The position numbers were made by a program, and so were the translations under genes. Positions 53,397 to 62,230 of a DNA stretch of 64,000 nucleotides are shown here, piece by piece. Source of the DNA: Pseudomonas haemolytica (GTDB taxonomy: Bacteria; Pseudomonadota; Gammaproteobacteria; Pseudomonadales; Pseudomonadaceae). The stretch lies in contig NZ_VOIW01000008.1 in assembly GCF_009659625.1 (NCBI RefSeq), positions 62,001-126,000 on the forward strand, in the 5' to 3' direction. Each line of letters begins with the position of its first letter. The stretch's first letter is position 1. A model generated the notes under the pieces. That model saw nothing but the letters and a program-made list of their open reading frames with translations. It ran no database searches and was not told where the DNA came from.

Positions 53397-54382
53397 ACCC
53401 CTTCCATTACAGCAAGCCTGCCGATGTGCGCGAGGCGGTGCACCTGAGCAGTGCGGTATCGCGCTTCATTGCCGGGGGCACCAACCTGCTGGACTTGATG
53501 AAAGAAAACATCAGCCGCCCCGAGCACCTGATCGACATCACTGGCCTGCCGTTGCATGCGGTTGAAGAAACGGCCGAGGGCGGTGTGCGTATCGGCGCGC
53601 TGGTGAGCAATGCCGACCTGGCCTGGCACCCGCTGATCGAACAGCGCTACCCGTTGCTGTCCCAGGCGATCCTGGCCGGGGCGTCGCCGCAGCTGCGCAA
53701 CATGGCGAGTACTGGCGGCAACCTGTTGCAGCGCACCCGTTGTTACTACTTTTATGACGCGACGGTGCCGTGCAACAAACGCGAGCCCGGCAGCGGATGC
53801 CCGGCGCGCAGCGGTCTGAACCGCATCCATGCGATCCTCGGTGCCAGCGAGCAGTGTGTGGCCACGCACCCGTCGGACATGTGCGTGGCCCTGGCGGCGC
53901 TGGAGGCGCGCGTGCATGTAGAGGGGCGCGGCGGTGCGCGAGTGATCGAGTTTGCCGACTTCCACCGTTTGCCCGGTGATGCACCGCAACGCGATAACCA
54001 ATTGGCCGACGACGAACTGATCACCGCCATCGAGTTGCCCGCTGACCACCTGGCCCTGCACAGCCACTACCTGAAAATCCGTGATCGCGCGTCCTATGCT
54101 TTTGCCTTGGTGTCCGTTGCCGCGGCCCTGGAACTGGACGGCGACACCATCATCGATGCGCGCCTGGCCCTCGGCGGCGTGGCGCACAAACCCTGGCGCG
54201 ATCGCGCAATAGAAGCCGCATTGATCGGCCAGACCGTCAGCCGCGAAACCTTCAGCAATGCCGCCGACGCTCTGCTGCAAGACGCAGAGCCACTGGAACA
54301 CAACGGCTTCAAGATCAAGCTGGCACGTCGCGCAATCATTCGTGCCTTGAGCGACGCCGCCGTCGCAGGAGAACAGCCATGA
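53393..54382 (+). CDS. paoB: Aldehyde dehydrogenase FAD/4Fe-4S subunit
   Basis: A 329-residue FAD-binding medium subunit. It starts MNPFHYSKPADVREAVHLSS and has FIAGGTNLLDLMKENI for the FAD pyrophosphate. Four cysteines at 117, 127, 136 and 155 (QRTRCYYF, VPCNKREPGSGCPA, SEQCVATHPSD) match the insert of PaoB/4-hydroxybenzoyl-CoA reductase beta that binds an extra 4Fe-4S cluster. Overlaps by ATGA at both ends, so the three subunits form one translational unit. Confidence 0.9.
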   Translation: MNPFHYSKPADVREAVHLSSAVSRFIAGGTNLLDLMKENISRPEHLIDITGLPLHAVEETAEGGVRIGALVSNADLAWHPLIEQRYPLLSQAILAGASPQLRNMASTGGNLLQRTRCYYFYDATVPCNKREPGSGCPARSGLNRIHAILGASEQCVATHPSDMCVALAALEARVHVEGRGGARVIEFADFHRLPGDAPQRDNQLADDELITAIELPADHLALHSHYLKIRDRASYAFALVSVAAALELDGDTIIDARLALGGVAHKPWRDRAIEAALIGQTVSRETFSNAADALLQDAEPLEHNGFKIKLARRAIIRALSDAAVAGEQP

Positions 54383-56562
54383 GCGCCATTGGCAAACCCC
54401 TGGACCGTGTCGACGGCCTACTCAAAGTCACCGGGAAAGCGCGTTATGCCGGTGAGTTTCCCGAGCCGGGCCTGCTGCATGGCAGCGTGGTCTCCAGCAC
54501 TATCGCCAAGGGGCGGGTCGTCAGCATCGATGCGTCCAAGGCCCTGGCGTTGCCCGGCGTGGTGGCGGTGATCGATCACCTCAACCGGCCGAAGATCGCC
54601 AGTTACGACGATGCCTTCGCCGATGACGATGCCGCCGATGGCTCGCCGTTTCGCCCGCTGTACAACGACCGTGTGCTCTACAGTGGCCAGCCGCTGGCCC
54701 TGGTGATCGCCGATAACCTGGAGTTGGCACGGCATGCCGGCTCACTCGTGGAAATTGAATACGAGCGTGAAAGTTTCGAGACCGATTTGCTCACCCAGCA
54801 GGATCTGGCCTATCCCTCGCCACAGACGCCACCCAAGCCCCGTGGCAACTTCCAGGCCGAGTGGGCCGGCGCGGCGGTCAGCCTCGATCTGCACTACAGC
54901 ACGCCCATCGAACACCACAACCCGATGGAACCTCATGCCAGCACCGTGCTGTTCCAGCCGGACGGCACCCTGCATATCCACGACAAGACCCAGGGCCCGC
55001 AGAACTGCCAAGCCTACGTGCAGAAAGTGTTCGGCCTGGATAAGAACCAGGTGCGCATCTTTGCCGCCTTCGTTGGCGGTGCCTTCGGCTCGGGGCTGCG
55101 CCCGCAATACCAATTGCCGTTGGCGGTGATGGCGTCCCTGGCGCTCAAGCGTTCGGTACGCGTCACCCTGACTCGCCAGCAGATGTTCACCTTCGGTTAT
55201 CGCCCGCGCACCTTGCAGCGTTTGCAGATGGGCGCCGCCGCCAACGGGCGCTTGCTGGCCTTGGGGCATACCGCGATTGGCCAGACCTCGCGCTTCGAGG
55301 ATTTCAGCGAGCACGTGGTGGAATGGAGCGGCATGCTCTATCACTGCGACAACGTGCAACTGACCTACAAATTGGCGCCGCTGGATGTGTTTACGCCCTT
55401 GGACATGCGCGCACCCGGCGCCGCATTGGGCGTGATCGGCCTGGAGTGCGCCATGGACGAACTGGCCTGCGCCTTAGGCATGGACCCGGTGCAACTGCGC
55501 CTGATCAACTACGCCGAGCGCAACCAGAACGAAGACAAACCCTGGTCGAGCAAGGCCCTGCGTGAGTGCTACGGCGAAGGCGCCGAGCGTTTCGGCTGGA
55601 GCCAGCGCAACCCGGAACCGCGCAGCATGCGCGACGGTCGCCAATTGATCGGCTGGGGCATGGCAGGCGGCGTGTGGGAAGCCATGCAGATGAAGGCCAG
55701 TGCCAAGGCGCGTATCGACGCTGAGGGCAAGCTCACCGTCAGCAGCGCCACTACGGATATCGGCACGGGCACTTACACGGTAATGACTCAGATCGCCGCC
55801 CAGGCCAGTGGTGTGGCAATGGCTGATATCGACTTTCTGTTGGGCGACTCTTCGTTACCCACCGCGCCATTGCAGGGCGGCTCGTTTACCGTATCTTCCG
55901 TCGGCACCGCCGTGCAGCAAGCGTGTGAAGCGCTGAATGCCAAGTTGCTGGAGGTCGCCCGGCAGACCTATCCGGTGTTCAAGGACGCGCAAGCCGTGCG
56001 TTTTGAAGACGGCCAGTTGCATACCGGTAACGTGAGTGTGTCGCTGGCGCAACTGGTCAAGGACAGCGGTGAAGAGGCGTTGCAAGTGCAGGTCGACAGC
56101 GAACCCGACAAGAAACGCCAGGGTTATGCCGCCGCGACTCACTCGGCGGTGTTTGTCGAAGTGCGGGTAGACGAAGACTTGGGCGCCATCAAGGTCAGCC
56201 GTGTGGTCAGTGCGATTGCCGCCGGGCGGGTGGTCAACCCCAAGATGGCCCGTAGCCAGATCCTTGGCGGCGTGGTGTGGGGCATTGGCATGGCCCTGCA
56301 TGAAGAAACCCAGGTCGACCATCAACTGGGGCGCTACATGAACCACAGCCTGGCCGAGTACCACATCCCGGTGAATGCCGACATTGGCGAGATTGACGTG
56401 CTGTTTGTCGAGGAGCACGACGAGATCGTCAATGCGCTGGGCTCCAAGGGCGTGGGGGAAATCGGTATTGTCGGGGTGGCGGCGGCGGTGGCGAATGCGA
56501 TTTATCACGCCACTGGCAAGCGGGTGCGGGAGTTTCCGATCACCCTCGACAAGGTGCTCTGA
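54379..56562 (+). CDS. paoC: Aldehyde dehydrogenase molybdenum subunit
   Basis: A 727-residue large subunit binding the molybdenum cofactor (probably MCD). The catalytic Glu694 lies in GSKGVGEIG near the C-terminus, and the cofactor-binding blocks are FAAFVGGAFGSGLRPQYQLP, PLDMRAPGAALGVIGLE and TAPLQGGSFTVSSVGTA. Oxidises aldehydes or N-heterocycles using the two smaller subunits for electron transfer. Substrate unknown. No paoD/xdhC-like chaperone gene is seen nearby, so insertion of the cofactor must depend on a gene elsewhere. Confidence 0.9.
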   Translation: MSAIGKPLDRVDGLLKVTGKARYAGEFPEPGLLHGSVVSSTIAKGRVVSIDASKALALPGVVAVIDHLNRPKIASYDDAFADDDAADGSPFRPLYNDRVLYSGQPLALVIADNLELARHAGSLVEIEYERESFETDLLTQQDLAYPSPQTPPKPRGNFQAEWAGAAVSLDLHYSTPIEHHNPMEPHASTVLFQPDGTLHIHDKTQGPQNCQAYVQKVFGLDKNQVRIFAAFVGGAFGSGLRPQYQLPLAVMASLALKRSVRVTLTRQQMFTFGYRPRTLQRLQMGAAANGRLLALGHTAIGQTSRFEDFSEHVVEWSGMLYHCDNVQLTYKLAPLDVFTPLDMRAPGAALGVIGLECAMDELACALGMDPVQLRLINYAERNQNEDKPWSSKALRECYGEGAERFGWSQRNPEPRSMRDGRQLIGWGMAGGVWEAMQMKASAKARIDAEGKLTVSSATTDIGTGTYTVMTQIAAQASGVAMADIDFLLGDSSLPTAPLQGGSFTVSSVGTAVQQACEALNAKLLEVARQTYPVFKDAQAVRFEDGQLHTGNVSVSLAQLVKDSGEEALQVQVDSEPDKKRQGYAAATHSAVFVEVRVDEDLGAIKVSRVVSAIAAGRVVNPKMARSQILGGVVWGIGMALHEETQVDHQLGRYMNHSLAEYHIPVNADIGEIDVLFVEEHDEIVNALGSKGVGEIGIVGVAAAVANAIYHATGKRVREFPITLDKVL

Positions 56563-56588
56563 CGCGATCTAGCAAACACTGAAGATCC

Positions 56589-56682
56589 AAATGTGGGAGT
56601 GGGCTTGCTCCCGATGGCGGCGTTTCAGTCCAAGCATAAATTGACTGATCCACCGCTATCGGGAGCAAGCCCCCTCCCACAT
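56589..56682. repeat. REPIN (paired inverted REP sequences)
   Basis: AAATGTGGGAGTGGGCTTGC and the inverted copy GCAAGCCCCCTCCCACAT bracket a spacer, in the convergent gap between paoC and the MFS gene. Confidence 0.93.
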
Positions 56683-56685
56683 GGG

Positions 56686-57936
56686 TTATGCGGTAGTTTT
56701 TTGAGTGGGCTGTTCCACCGGCACATGCATACGGTCCCGGTTAGCCAGGGTCGGGAACAGCTTGATCCACACTCCCGTCACCACCAGCGTGCCGATACCG
56801 CCCATGACCACCGCCGGCACGGTGCCAAACCAGTGGGCGGTGATCCCGGATTCGAACTCGCCCAGTTGATTGGATGCGCCGATAAACAGGCCATTGACCG
56901 CACTGACCCGCCCGCGCATCTCATCCGGTGTTTCCAGTTGCACGAACGAGGCACGGATCACCATGCTGATCATATCCGCTGCGCCCAGTACCACCAGCAC
57001 CGCCAGGGAGAACCAGAATGAGGTCGACAGGCCAAAAGCGATGGTCGCCACGCCAAACACGCCGACGGCGGTGAACATCACGCGGCCCACTTTGCGGTCG
57101 ACCGAGAAGCGCGCCAGCCACAATGACATCAACAACGCTCCCACTGCCGGCGCCGAACGCAGCAGGCCCAGGCCCCAGGCGCCGGTGAGCAGGATGTCCT
57201 TGGCGAACACTGGCAACAGGGCGGTGGCACCGCCCAGCAATACGGCAAACAAGTCGAGGGAGATGGCGCCGAGGATGTCCGGGCGGCTGCGGATAAAGCG
57301 AATGCCCGCCAGCAGCGAGTCCATGGTGGCCTTGCCTTTGTTCAACGGGGTCTGGCGGGCGGGCAGGTTCAGGGTCAACACGCAGGCGATCAGGTAGAGC
57401 GCCACGGTCGGGCCGTACACCCACACACTGCCAAACGCGTAGAGCAAACCGCCGAGGGCCGGCGCGACGATGGTCGCCAATTGCTGGGCTGATTGCGAGG
57501 AGGCCACGGCCCGAGGGAACAGGGCGCTGGGCACGATGCTTGGCAGCAGCGCCTGAGTGGTGGGCATTTCAAACGAACGTGCCGCGCCGAGCAGGAAGGC
57601 GAGGATAAAGATCATCTCGCGGGTCACGTTGCCGGTCAGGCCGCCGATGGCCAGCGACAAGGCAATCAGCGCCTGCACGGTCTGGCAGATGGCGGCGACT
57701 TTGCGCCGCTCATAGCGATCAGCCACATGCCCGGTGTGCAGCATGAACAGCACGCGCGGTACGAACTCCACCAGGCCCACCAGACCCAGGTCCAGCACAT
57801 TGCCGGTCAGTTGGTAGAGGTTCCAGCCGATAGCCACGGTGAGCATCTGGAAGCCGCTGGCGGTAAAGATCCGCGCCAGCCAGAACGCGATGAAAGGGCG
57901 GTGGTGACGTAACAGCAACGCGGGTTCACTGGGCAT
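56686..57936 (-). CDS. MFS transporter (EntS/MFS_3-like exporter)
   Basis: A 416-residue major-facilitator protein with 12 helices. The N-terminus has FWLARIFTASGFQMLTVAIGW and ELxxR-like GHVADRYERRKV, and the middle of the protein has NLPARQTPLNKGKATMDSLLAGIRFIRSRPDILGA (loop between helices 6 and 7), characteristic of the EntS/MFS_3 branch. Exporters of siderophores or small compounds are in this branch, and the substrate here is unknown. It is divergent from cioA, with 317 bases between. Confidence 0.85.
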   Translation of the reverse strand: MPSEPALLLRHHRPFIAFWLARIFTASGFQMLTVAIGWNLYQLTGNVLDLGLVGLVEFVPRVLFMLHTGHVADRYERRKVAAICQTVQALIALSLAIGGLTGNVTREMIFILAFLLGAARSFEMPTTQALLPSIVPSALFPRAVASSQSAQQLATIVAPALGGLLYAFGSVWVYGPTVALYLIACVLTLNLPARQTPLNKGKATMDSLLAGIRFIRSRPDILGAISLDLFAVLLGGATALLPVFAKDILLTGAWGLGLLRSAPAVGALLMSLWLARFSVDRKVGRVMFTAVGVFGVATIAFGLSTSFWFSLAVLVVLGAADMISMVIRASFVQLETPDEMRGRVSAVNGLFIGASNQLGEFESGITAHWFGTVPAVVMGGIGTLVVTGVWIKLFPTLANRDRMHVPVEQPTQKTTA

Positions 57937-58043
57937 TGGGCATTCAGGTCAGGGCTTGGAGAATGGCGAGATTAGCATCTACCTGTAACAAATAGTTGCG
58001 AGAACATGACTGAGGCAAGCTGTCACGCGGCAAAAGACCACAC

Positions 58044-58066
58044 AGTCCTACAGCTAAAATAGGACT
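58044..58066. promoter_or_regulatory. Inverted repeat upstream of cioA
   Basis: AGTCCTA (58044-58050) and TAGGACT (58060-58066) form a perfect 7-bp inverted repeat with a nine-base spacer, 16 bases upstream of the Anr site. It may be an operator. Confidence 0.35.
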
Positions 58067-58082
58067 ACGCTTTGAGCAATGC

Positions 58083-58096
58083 TTGATCCAGATCAA
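58083..58096. promoter_or_regulatory. Anr/Dnr (FNR-type) box
   Basis: TTGATCCAGATCAA is a perfect FNR-type palindrome (TTGAT-N4-ATCAA). It lies 157 bases before the cioA start, in the only sizeable gap here (57937-58253). It should make cioAB oxygen-responsive. The rest of the gap shows no gene. Confidence 0.75.
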
Positions 58097-58253
58097 AACC
58101 TGCCCCGGGATTGTTCTGGCGGTCGCAAGACCAGATTCCCTGCGTGATGGGTAAAAAAAGAAACGAATTCAAATTCGCCACACTCCATATCCGTGGGGGC
58201 AGTGGGTGCAGGCTCCCAGCCAGCAGCCGGTATTACCTGACAGAGGAAGACTT

Positions 58254-59693
58254 ATGTTCGGTTTGGAGGCGCTAGATCTCGCCCGAATTCAATTCGCGTT
58301 CACCATCTCATTCCACATCCTGTTCCCGGCGATCACCATCGGCCTGGCCAGTTACCTTGCAGTGCTGGAGGGCTTGTGGCTCAAGACCCACAACGACACC
58401 TACCGTGACCTCTACCATTTCTGGTCGAAGATCTTTGCCGTCAACTTCGGCATGGGGGTGGTCTCGGGCCTGGTCATGGCCTATCAGTTCGGCACCAACT
58501 GGAGTCGCTTCTCCGACTTCGCCGGCGCGGTCACCGGGCCGTTGCTGACGTATGAAGTACTCACGGCGTTCTTCCTCGAGGCCGGTTTCCTCGGTGTGAT
58601 GCTGTTCGGCTGGAACAAGGTGGGGCGCAAGCTGCACTTTTTCTCCACCGTGATGGTGGCCGTCGGTACATTGATTTCCACCTTCTGGATTCTCTCGTCC
58701 AACAGCTGGATGCAGACGCCCCAGGGCTTTGAAATCATCGACGGTCGCGTGATTCCTACCGATTGGTTCGCTGTCGTCTTCAACCCTTCATTCCCCTATC
58801 GCCTGGCGCACATGGCCACGGCTGCCTTCGTGGCGACCGCGTTCTTTGTCGGTTCCTCGGCGGCCTGGCATTTGCTGCGCGGCAGGGATAACCCGGCAAT
58901 CCGCACAATGCTCTCGATGGCGATGTGGATGGCCCTGATCGTCGCGCCAATCCAGGCGGTGATCGGCGACTTCCATGGCCTTAACACCCTCAAGCATCAG
59001 CCGGCAAAAATCGCCGCGATTGAAGGTCACTGGGAAAATATCGGCAACGAGCCAACGCCGCTGATCCTGTTCGGCTGGCCGGACATGAAAGCCGAGAAAA
59101 CCAAATACGCCGTCGAGATCCCGTACCTGGGCAGCCTGATCCTGACCCACTCCCTGGACAAGCAGGTGCCGGCCCTCAAGGAGTTCCCGCCAGAGGACCG
59201 CCCCAACTCGACCATTGTGTTCTGGTCATTCCGGGTCATGGTCGGCCTGGGCTTGCTGATGATCTTCACCGGTCTGTTCAGCCTGTGGCTGCGCCGGGGC
59301 GACAAGATGTACACGTCCAGGCCATTCCTGTACCTCGCGCTGTGGATGGGCCCGTCTGGCCTGATTGCGATTCTCGCCGGTTGGTTCACTACCGAAATCG
59401 GTCGCCAGCCGTGGGTGGTCTACGGGTTGATGCGCACGGCGGATGCTTCATCCGGGCATAGCCTGGCGCAAATGACCATCACCCTGGTGTTGTTCGTGGT
59501 GGTGTACTTCGCACTGTTCGGTGCTGGCCTGGGCTACATGATGCGCCTGGTGCGCAAAGGGCCTCAGACCCACGAAGGCAGCGAACCGACCCACGGTGGC
59601 CCTGGCCAGAAACGTACACCGGCTCGTCCGCTTTCCGCCGCCGATGATGGCAGCGATAACGACCAAGCCCACATCCAGCACAAGGAGCATTGA
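58254..59693 (+). CDS. cioA: Cyanide-insensitive bd-type oxidase subunit I
   Basis: A 479-residue inner-membrane subunit of a bd-type quinol oxidase with about nine helices. It has LDLARIQFAFTISFHILFP (haem-ligand His near 20), EVLTAFFLEAGFLGVMLFGW, MATAAFVATAFFVGSSAAW, a short Q-loop and RQPWVVYGLMRTADA. The short Q-loop is typical of Cio rather than CydA. Oxidises quinol and reduces O2. Start at 58254 follows GAGGAAGA. Confidence 0.93.
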   Translation: MFGLEALDLARIQFAFTISFHILFPAITIGLASYLAVLEGLWLKTHNDTYRDLYHFWSKIFAVNFGMGVVSGLVMAYQFGTNWSRFSDFAGAVTGPLLTYEVLTAFFLEAGFLGVMLFGWNKVGRKLHFFSTVMVAVGTLISTFWILSSNSWMQTPQGFEIIDGRVIPTDWFAVVFNPSFPYRLAHMATAAFVATAFFVGSSAAWHLLRGRDNPAIRTMLSMAMWMALIVAPIQAVIGDFHGLNTLKHQPAKIAAIEGHWENIGNEPTPLILFGWPDMKAEKTKYAVEIPYLGSLILTHSLDKQVPALKEFPPEDRPNSTIVFWSFRVMVGLGLLMIFTGLFSLWLRRGDKMYTSRPFLYLALWMGPSGLIAILAGWFTTEIGRQPWVVYGLMRTADASSGHSLAQMTITLVLFVVVYFALFGAGLGYMMRLVRKGPQTHEGSEPTHGGPGQKRTPARPLSAADDGSDNDQAHIQHKEH

Positions 59694-59694
59694 G

Positions 59695-60702
59695 ATGGGT
59701 ATTGATCTTCCGCTGATCTGGGCCGTGATCATCATCTTCGGCATCATGATGTACGTGGTCATGGACGGCTTCGACCTGGGCATCGGCATCCTCTTCCCGT
59801 TTATCCCGGGCAAGGTCGACCGTGACGTCATGATGAACACCGTGGCACCCGTATGGGATGGTAACGAAACCTGGCTGGTACTCGGCGGCGCGGCGTTGTT
59901 TGGCGCGTTTCCGCTGGCCTATTCGGTGGTGTTGTCGGCCTTGTATCTGCCGCTGATCCTGATGTTGATCGGGCTGATCTTCCGCGGCGTGGCCTTTGAG
60001 TTTCGCTTCAAGGCCAAGGACCACAAGCGTCACCTGTGGGACAAGGCGTTTATCGGTGGCTCGCTGGCGGCGACCTTCTTCCAGGGGGTGGCGCTGGGTG
60101 CCTTTATCGACGGCATCCCGGTGGTGGACCGCCAGTTTGCCGGTGGCTCACTGGACTGGCTCACACCGTTCACGATGTTCTGCGGTGTGGCATTGATCGT
60201 GGCTTATGCGCTGCTGGGCTGCACCTGGCTGATCATGAAGACCGAAGGCAAGTTGCAGGAGCAGATGCATAACCTGGCGCGGCCGTTGGCGTTCGTGGTG
60301 TTGGCGGTGATCGGTATCGTCAGCATCTGGACGCCGCTGACCCACCCGGAAATCGCATCGCGGTGGTTTACCTTGCCGAACCTGTTCTGGTTCCTGCCGG
60401 TGCCGATCCTCGTGCTGGTGACCATGTACGGGCTGATCCGCGCCGTGGCACGTAATGCGCACTACACGCCGTTCCTGCTGACGCTGGTGCTGATCTTCCT
60501 CGGCTACAGCGGCCTGGGCATCAGCCTGTGGCCGAATATCATCCCGCCGTCCGTATCAATCTGGGATGCCGCCGCGCCGCCGCAAAGCCAGGGCTTCATG
60601 CTGGTGGGCACGCTGTTCATCATCCCGTTCATCCTGGGCTACACCTTCTGGAGCTACTACGTGTTCCGCGGCAAGGTCACCCACGAAGACGGCTATCACT
60701 AG
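59695..60702 (+). CDS. cioB: Cyanide-insensitive bd-type oxidase subunit II
   Basis: A 335-residue partner subunit with eight helices. It begins MGIDLPLIWAVIIIFGIMMY and has YVVMDGFDLGIGILFPF, VWDGNETWLVLGGAALFGAFPLAY and PSVSIWDAAAPPQSQGFML near the C-terminus. Starts one base after the cioA stop (TGAGATG). It completes the oxidase with cioA. Confidence 0.94.
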   Translation: MGIDLPLIWAVIIIFGIMMYVVMDGFDLGIGILFPFIPGKVDRDVMMNTVAPVWDGNETWLVLGGAALFGAFPLAYSVVLSALYLPLILMLIGLIFRGVAFEFRFKAKDHKRHLWDKAFIGGSLAATFFQGVALGAFIDGIPVVDRQFAGGSLDWLTPFTMFCGVALIVAYALLGCTWLIMKTEGKLQEQMHNLARPLAFVVLAVIGIVSIWTPLTHPEIASRWFTLPNLFWFLPVPILVLVTMYGLIRAVARNAHYTPFLLTLVLIFLGYSGLGISLWPNIIPPSVSIWDAAAPPQSQGFMLVGTLFIIPFILGYTFWSYYVFRGKVTHEDGYH

Positions 60703-60714
60703 GAGGGGCTCTTC

Positions 60715-60882
60715 ATGTCCGGCAAACCTACGTTGCACGAGATTGAGCAGGCCGAGAAGCAGCCGCTGTGGCGGCGCCTGGGTTGGTTGGTGATGATCTG
60801 GACCGGTAGCGTGGTGGCCCTGTTCATCGTGGCCAGCCTGATGCGCATGTTCATGAATGCGGCCGGCCTGACCACGCACTGA
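60715..60882 (+). CDS. DUF2474 small membrane protein
   Basis: A 55-residue protein, MSGKPTLHEIEQAEKQPLWR then one transmembrane helix (about 24-45). It begins 12 bases after cioB with AGGAGG in the gap. This family is regularly found after cio/cydAB genes, like the short CydX subunit of E. coli, and may stabilise the oxidase. The gap to the terminator is 47 bases. Confidence 0.8.
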   Translation: MSGKPTLHEIEQAEKQPLWRRLGWLVMIWTGSVVALFIVASLMRMFMNAAGLTTH

Positions 60883-60929
60883 TATCCCGGGCGGGGCTTT
60901 GCGGCCCGCAGCCTGCTAACTTGAGCGGC

Positions 60930-60968
60930 AAGCCCTGCTCTTCTTTTGGAAGGGCAGGGCTTTTTTAT
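60930..60968 (+). terminator. Terminator of the cio operon
   Basis: AAGCCCTGC (60930-60938) pairs with GCAGGGCTT (60954-60962), then TTTTATTT. The T tract overlaps the stop of the convergent rlmG. Confidence 0.85.
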
Positions 60969-62089
60969 TTGCGCGCCTTGAGGATGACGAACTTCGGCGT
61001 AGCGGCGACTTGCTCGACGCCGCGGAACAACCGCGCCAACTTGCTGTGATAACCCAGGTGACGGTTACCGACGATATACAGGGCGCCGCCGACTACCAGG
61101 GCTTCCCGTGCCTGCTGGAACATGCGCCAGGCGAGGAAGTCGCCGACTACCTGTTGCTGGTGGAACGGTGGGTTGCACAGCACCACGTCCAACGACTGCG
61201 CCTCCTGGCCGGCCAGGCCGTCATCGGCGCGTACCCTGACCTCACGCGCGCCCAGGGCGGCCTGCCAGTTTTCAGCGGCGGATTGCACGGCCATGTAGGA
61301 CTCATCCACCAGGGTGTACTGGGCGTCGGGGTTTTGCAGGGCGCTGGCAATTGCCAACACGCCATTGCCGCAGCCCAGGTCCGCCACGCGGGCACTGCCC
61401 AGGTTTTTTGGCAGGTGTGGCAGGAAGGCGCGGGTGCCGATGTCCAGGCCTTCGCGGCAGAACACATTGGCGTGGTTCAGCAGCTCGATGGTCGGCGTGT
61501 CCAGGGTGTAGCGAGTTGGGTAGGGCGAGACCGCTACGGGGCGGTCGGCGACGGTGGCGATCAGCAGGCGCGCCTTTTTGACGGCCAATGAGGCCTGCAT
61601 TGGCCCGATATAGCGCTCCAGCAGCTCGCCCGCGGCCCGGGGCAAGTGCTTGATCATCGCCCCAGCGATCACTTCGGCGCCCGGCGCCAGTTGCCCTTGC
61701 AGGCGGATCAGTTGTTCCTCCAGCAGCGCCAGGGTTTTGGGTACACGGATCAATACGCGATCGAATGGTCCGGTGGCTACCTGGCTGGCTGGCGTGAATT
61801 TCACTGCATCAAAGGCCTTGCCGTTGCGCACCAGGTTTTTCTCCAACCCCTGGGCGGCGAGGAATGAGTCACCGCTGGAGGTCACCTGCACATGTCCTTC
61901 CAGGCTGGCCGCCAGGGCGCCAAAGCTATCATTCAGGATAAGCACGCGGGTGGCAGCGTGGGGCTGCTGCTCGGCGAGATGGCTGAGCAGGTACTCGTCG
62001 GCGGCATCGAAGGCTTGCAGCGGATCATTGTGTTGCTCTGGCTGGCGAATCAGATCGAGCTGGGCGAAGGGGCTGTCGAGCAGGGGCAT
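60965..62089 (-). CDS. rlmG: 23S rRNA (guanine-1835-N2)-methyltransferase
   Basis: A 374-residue SAM-dependent methyltransferase with an N-terminal degenerate methyltransferase domain (about 1-190; LLDSPFAQLDLIRQPEQHND, LILNDSFGALAASL) and a C-terminal catalytic one. The SAM motif is VADLGCGNGVLAIASAL, and the catalytic NPPF is in VLCNPPFHQQQVV. The start at 62089 gives the RlmG N-terminus; an upstream in-frame start at 62134 is rejected. Modifies G1835 in E. coli, and the equivalent is inferred here. Confidence 0.9.
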   Translation of the reverse strand: MPLLDSPFAQLDLIRQPEQHNDPLQAFDAADEYLLSHLAEQQPHAATRVLILNDSFGALAASLEGHVQVTSSGDSFLAAQGLEKNLVRNGKAFDAVKFTPASQVATGPFDRVLIRVPKTLALLEEQLIRLQGQLAPGAEVIAGAMIKHLPRAAGELLERYIGPMQASLAVKKARLLIATVADRPVAVSPYPTRYTLDTPTIELLNHANVFCREGLDIGTRAFLPHLPKNLGSARVADLGCGNGVLAIASALQNPDAQYTLVDESYMAVQSAAENWQAALGAREVRVRADDGLAGQEAQSLDVVLCNPPFHQQQVVGDFLAWRMFQQAREALVVGGALYIVGNRHLGYHSKLARLFRGVEQVAATPKFVILKARK

Positions 62090-62230
62090 GGCGGGGAGGC
62101 TCTGGGTAATCGGCGGGCCGTCTGAATGAACCACGAAGCAACGCCCTCAAGGGGCAACCTCAACACTCAGAATTGGTCGCAAATGTTACTTTTTTTTGAG
62201 CCCGATGACATGCGGTGTTTCATGCGCAGG

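Noticed and set aside
7922..56682. CRISPR-like repeats of about 20 bases
   Set aside because: The repeats are scattered over 49 kb as inverted pairs or single hairpins, not direct repeats with regular spacers, and no cas gene is present. They are REP elements.
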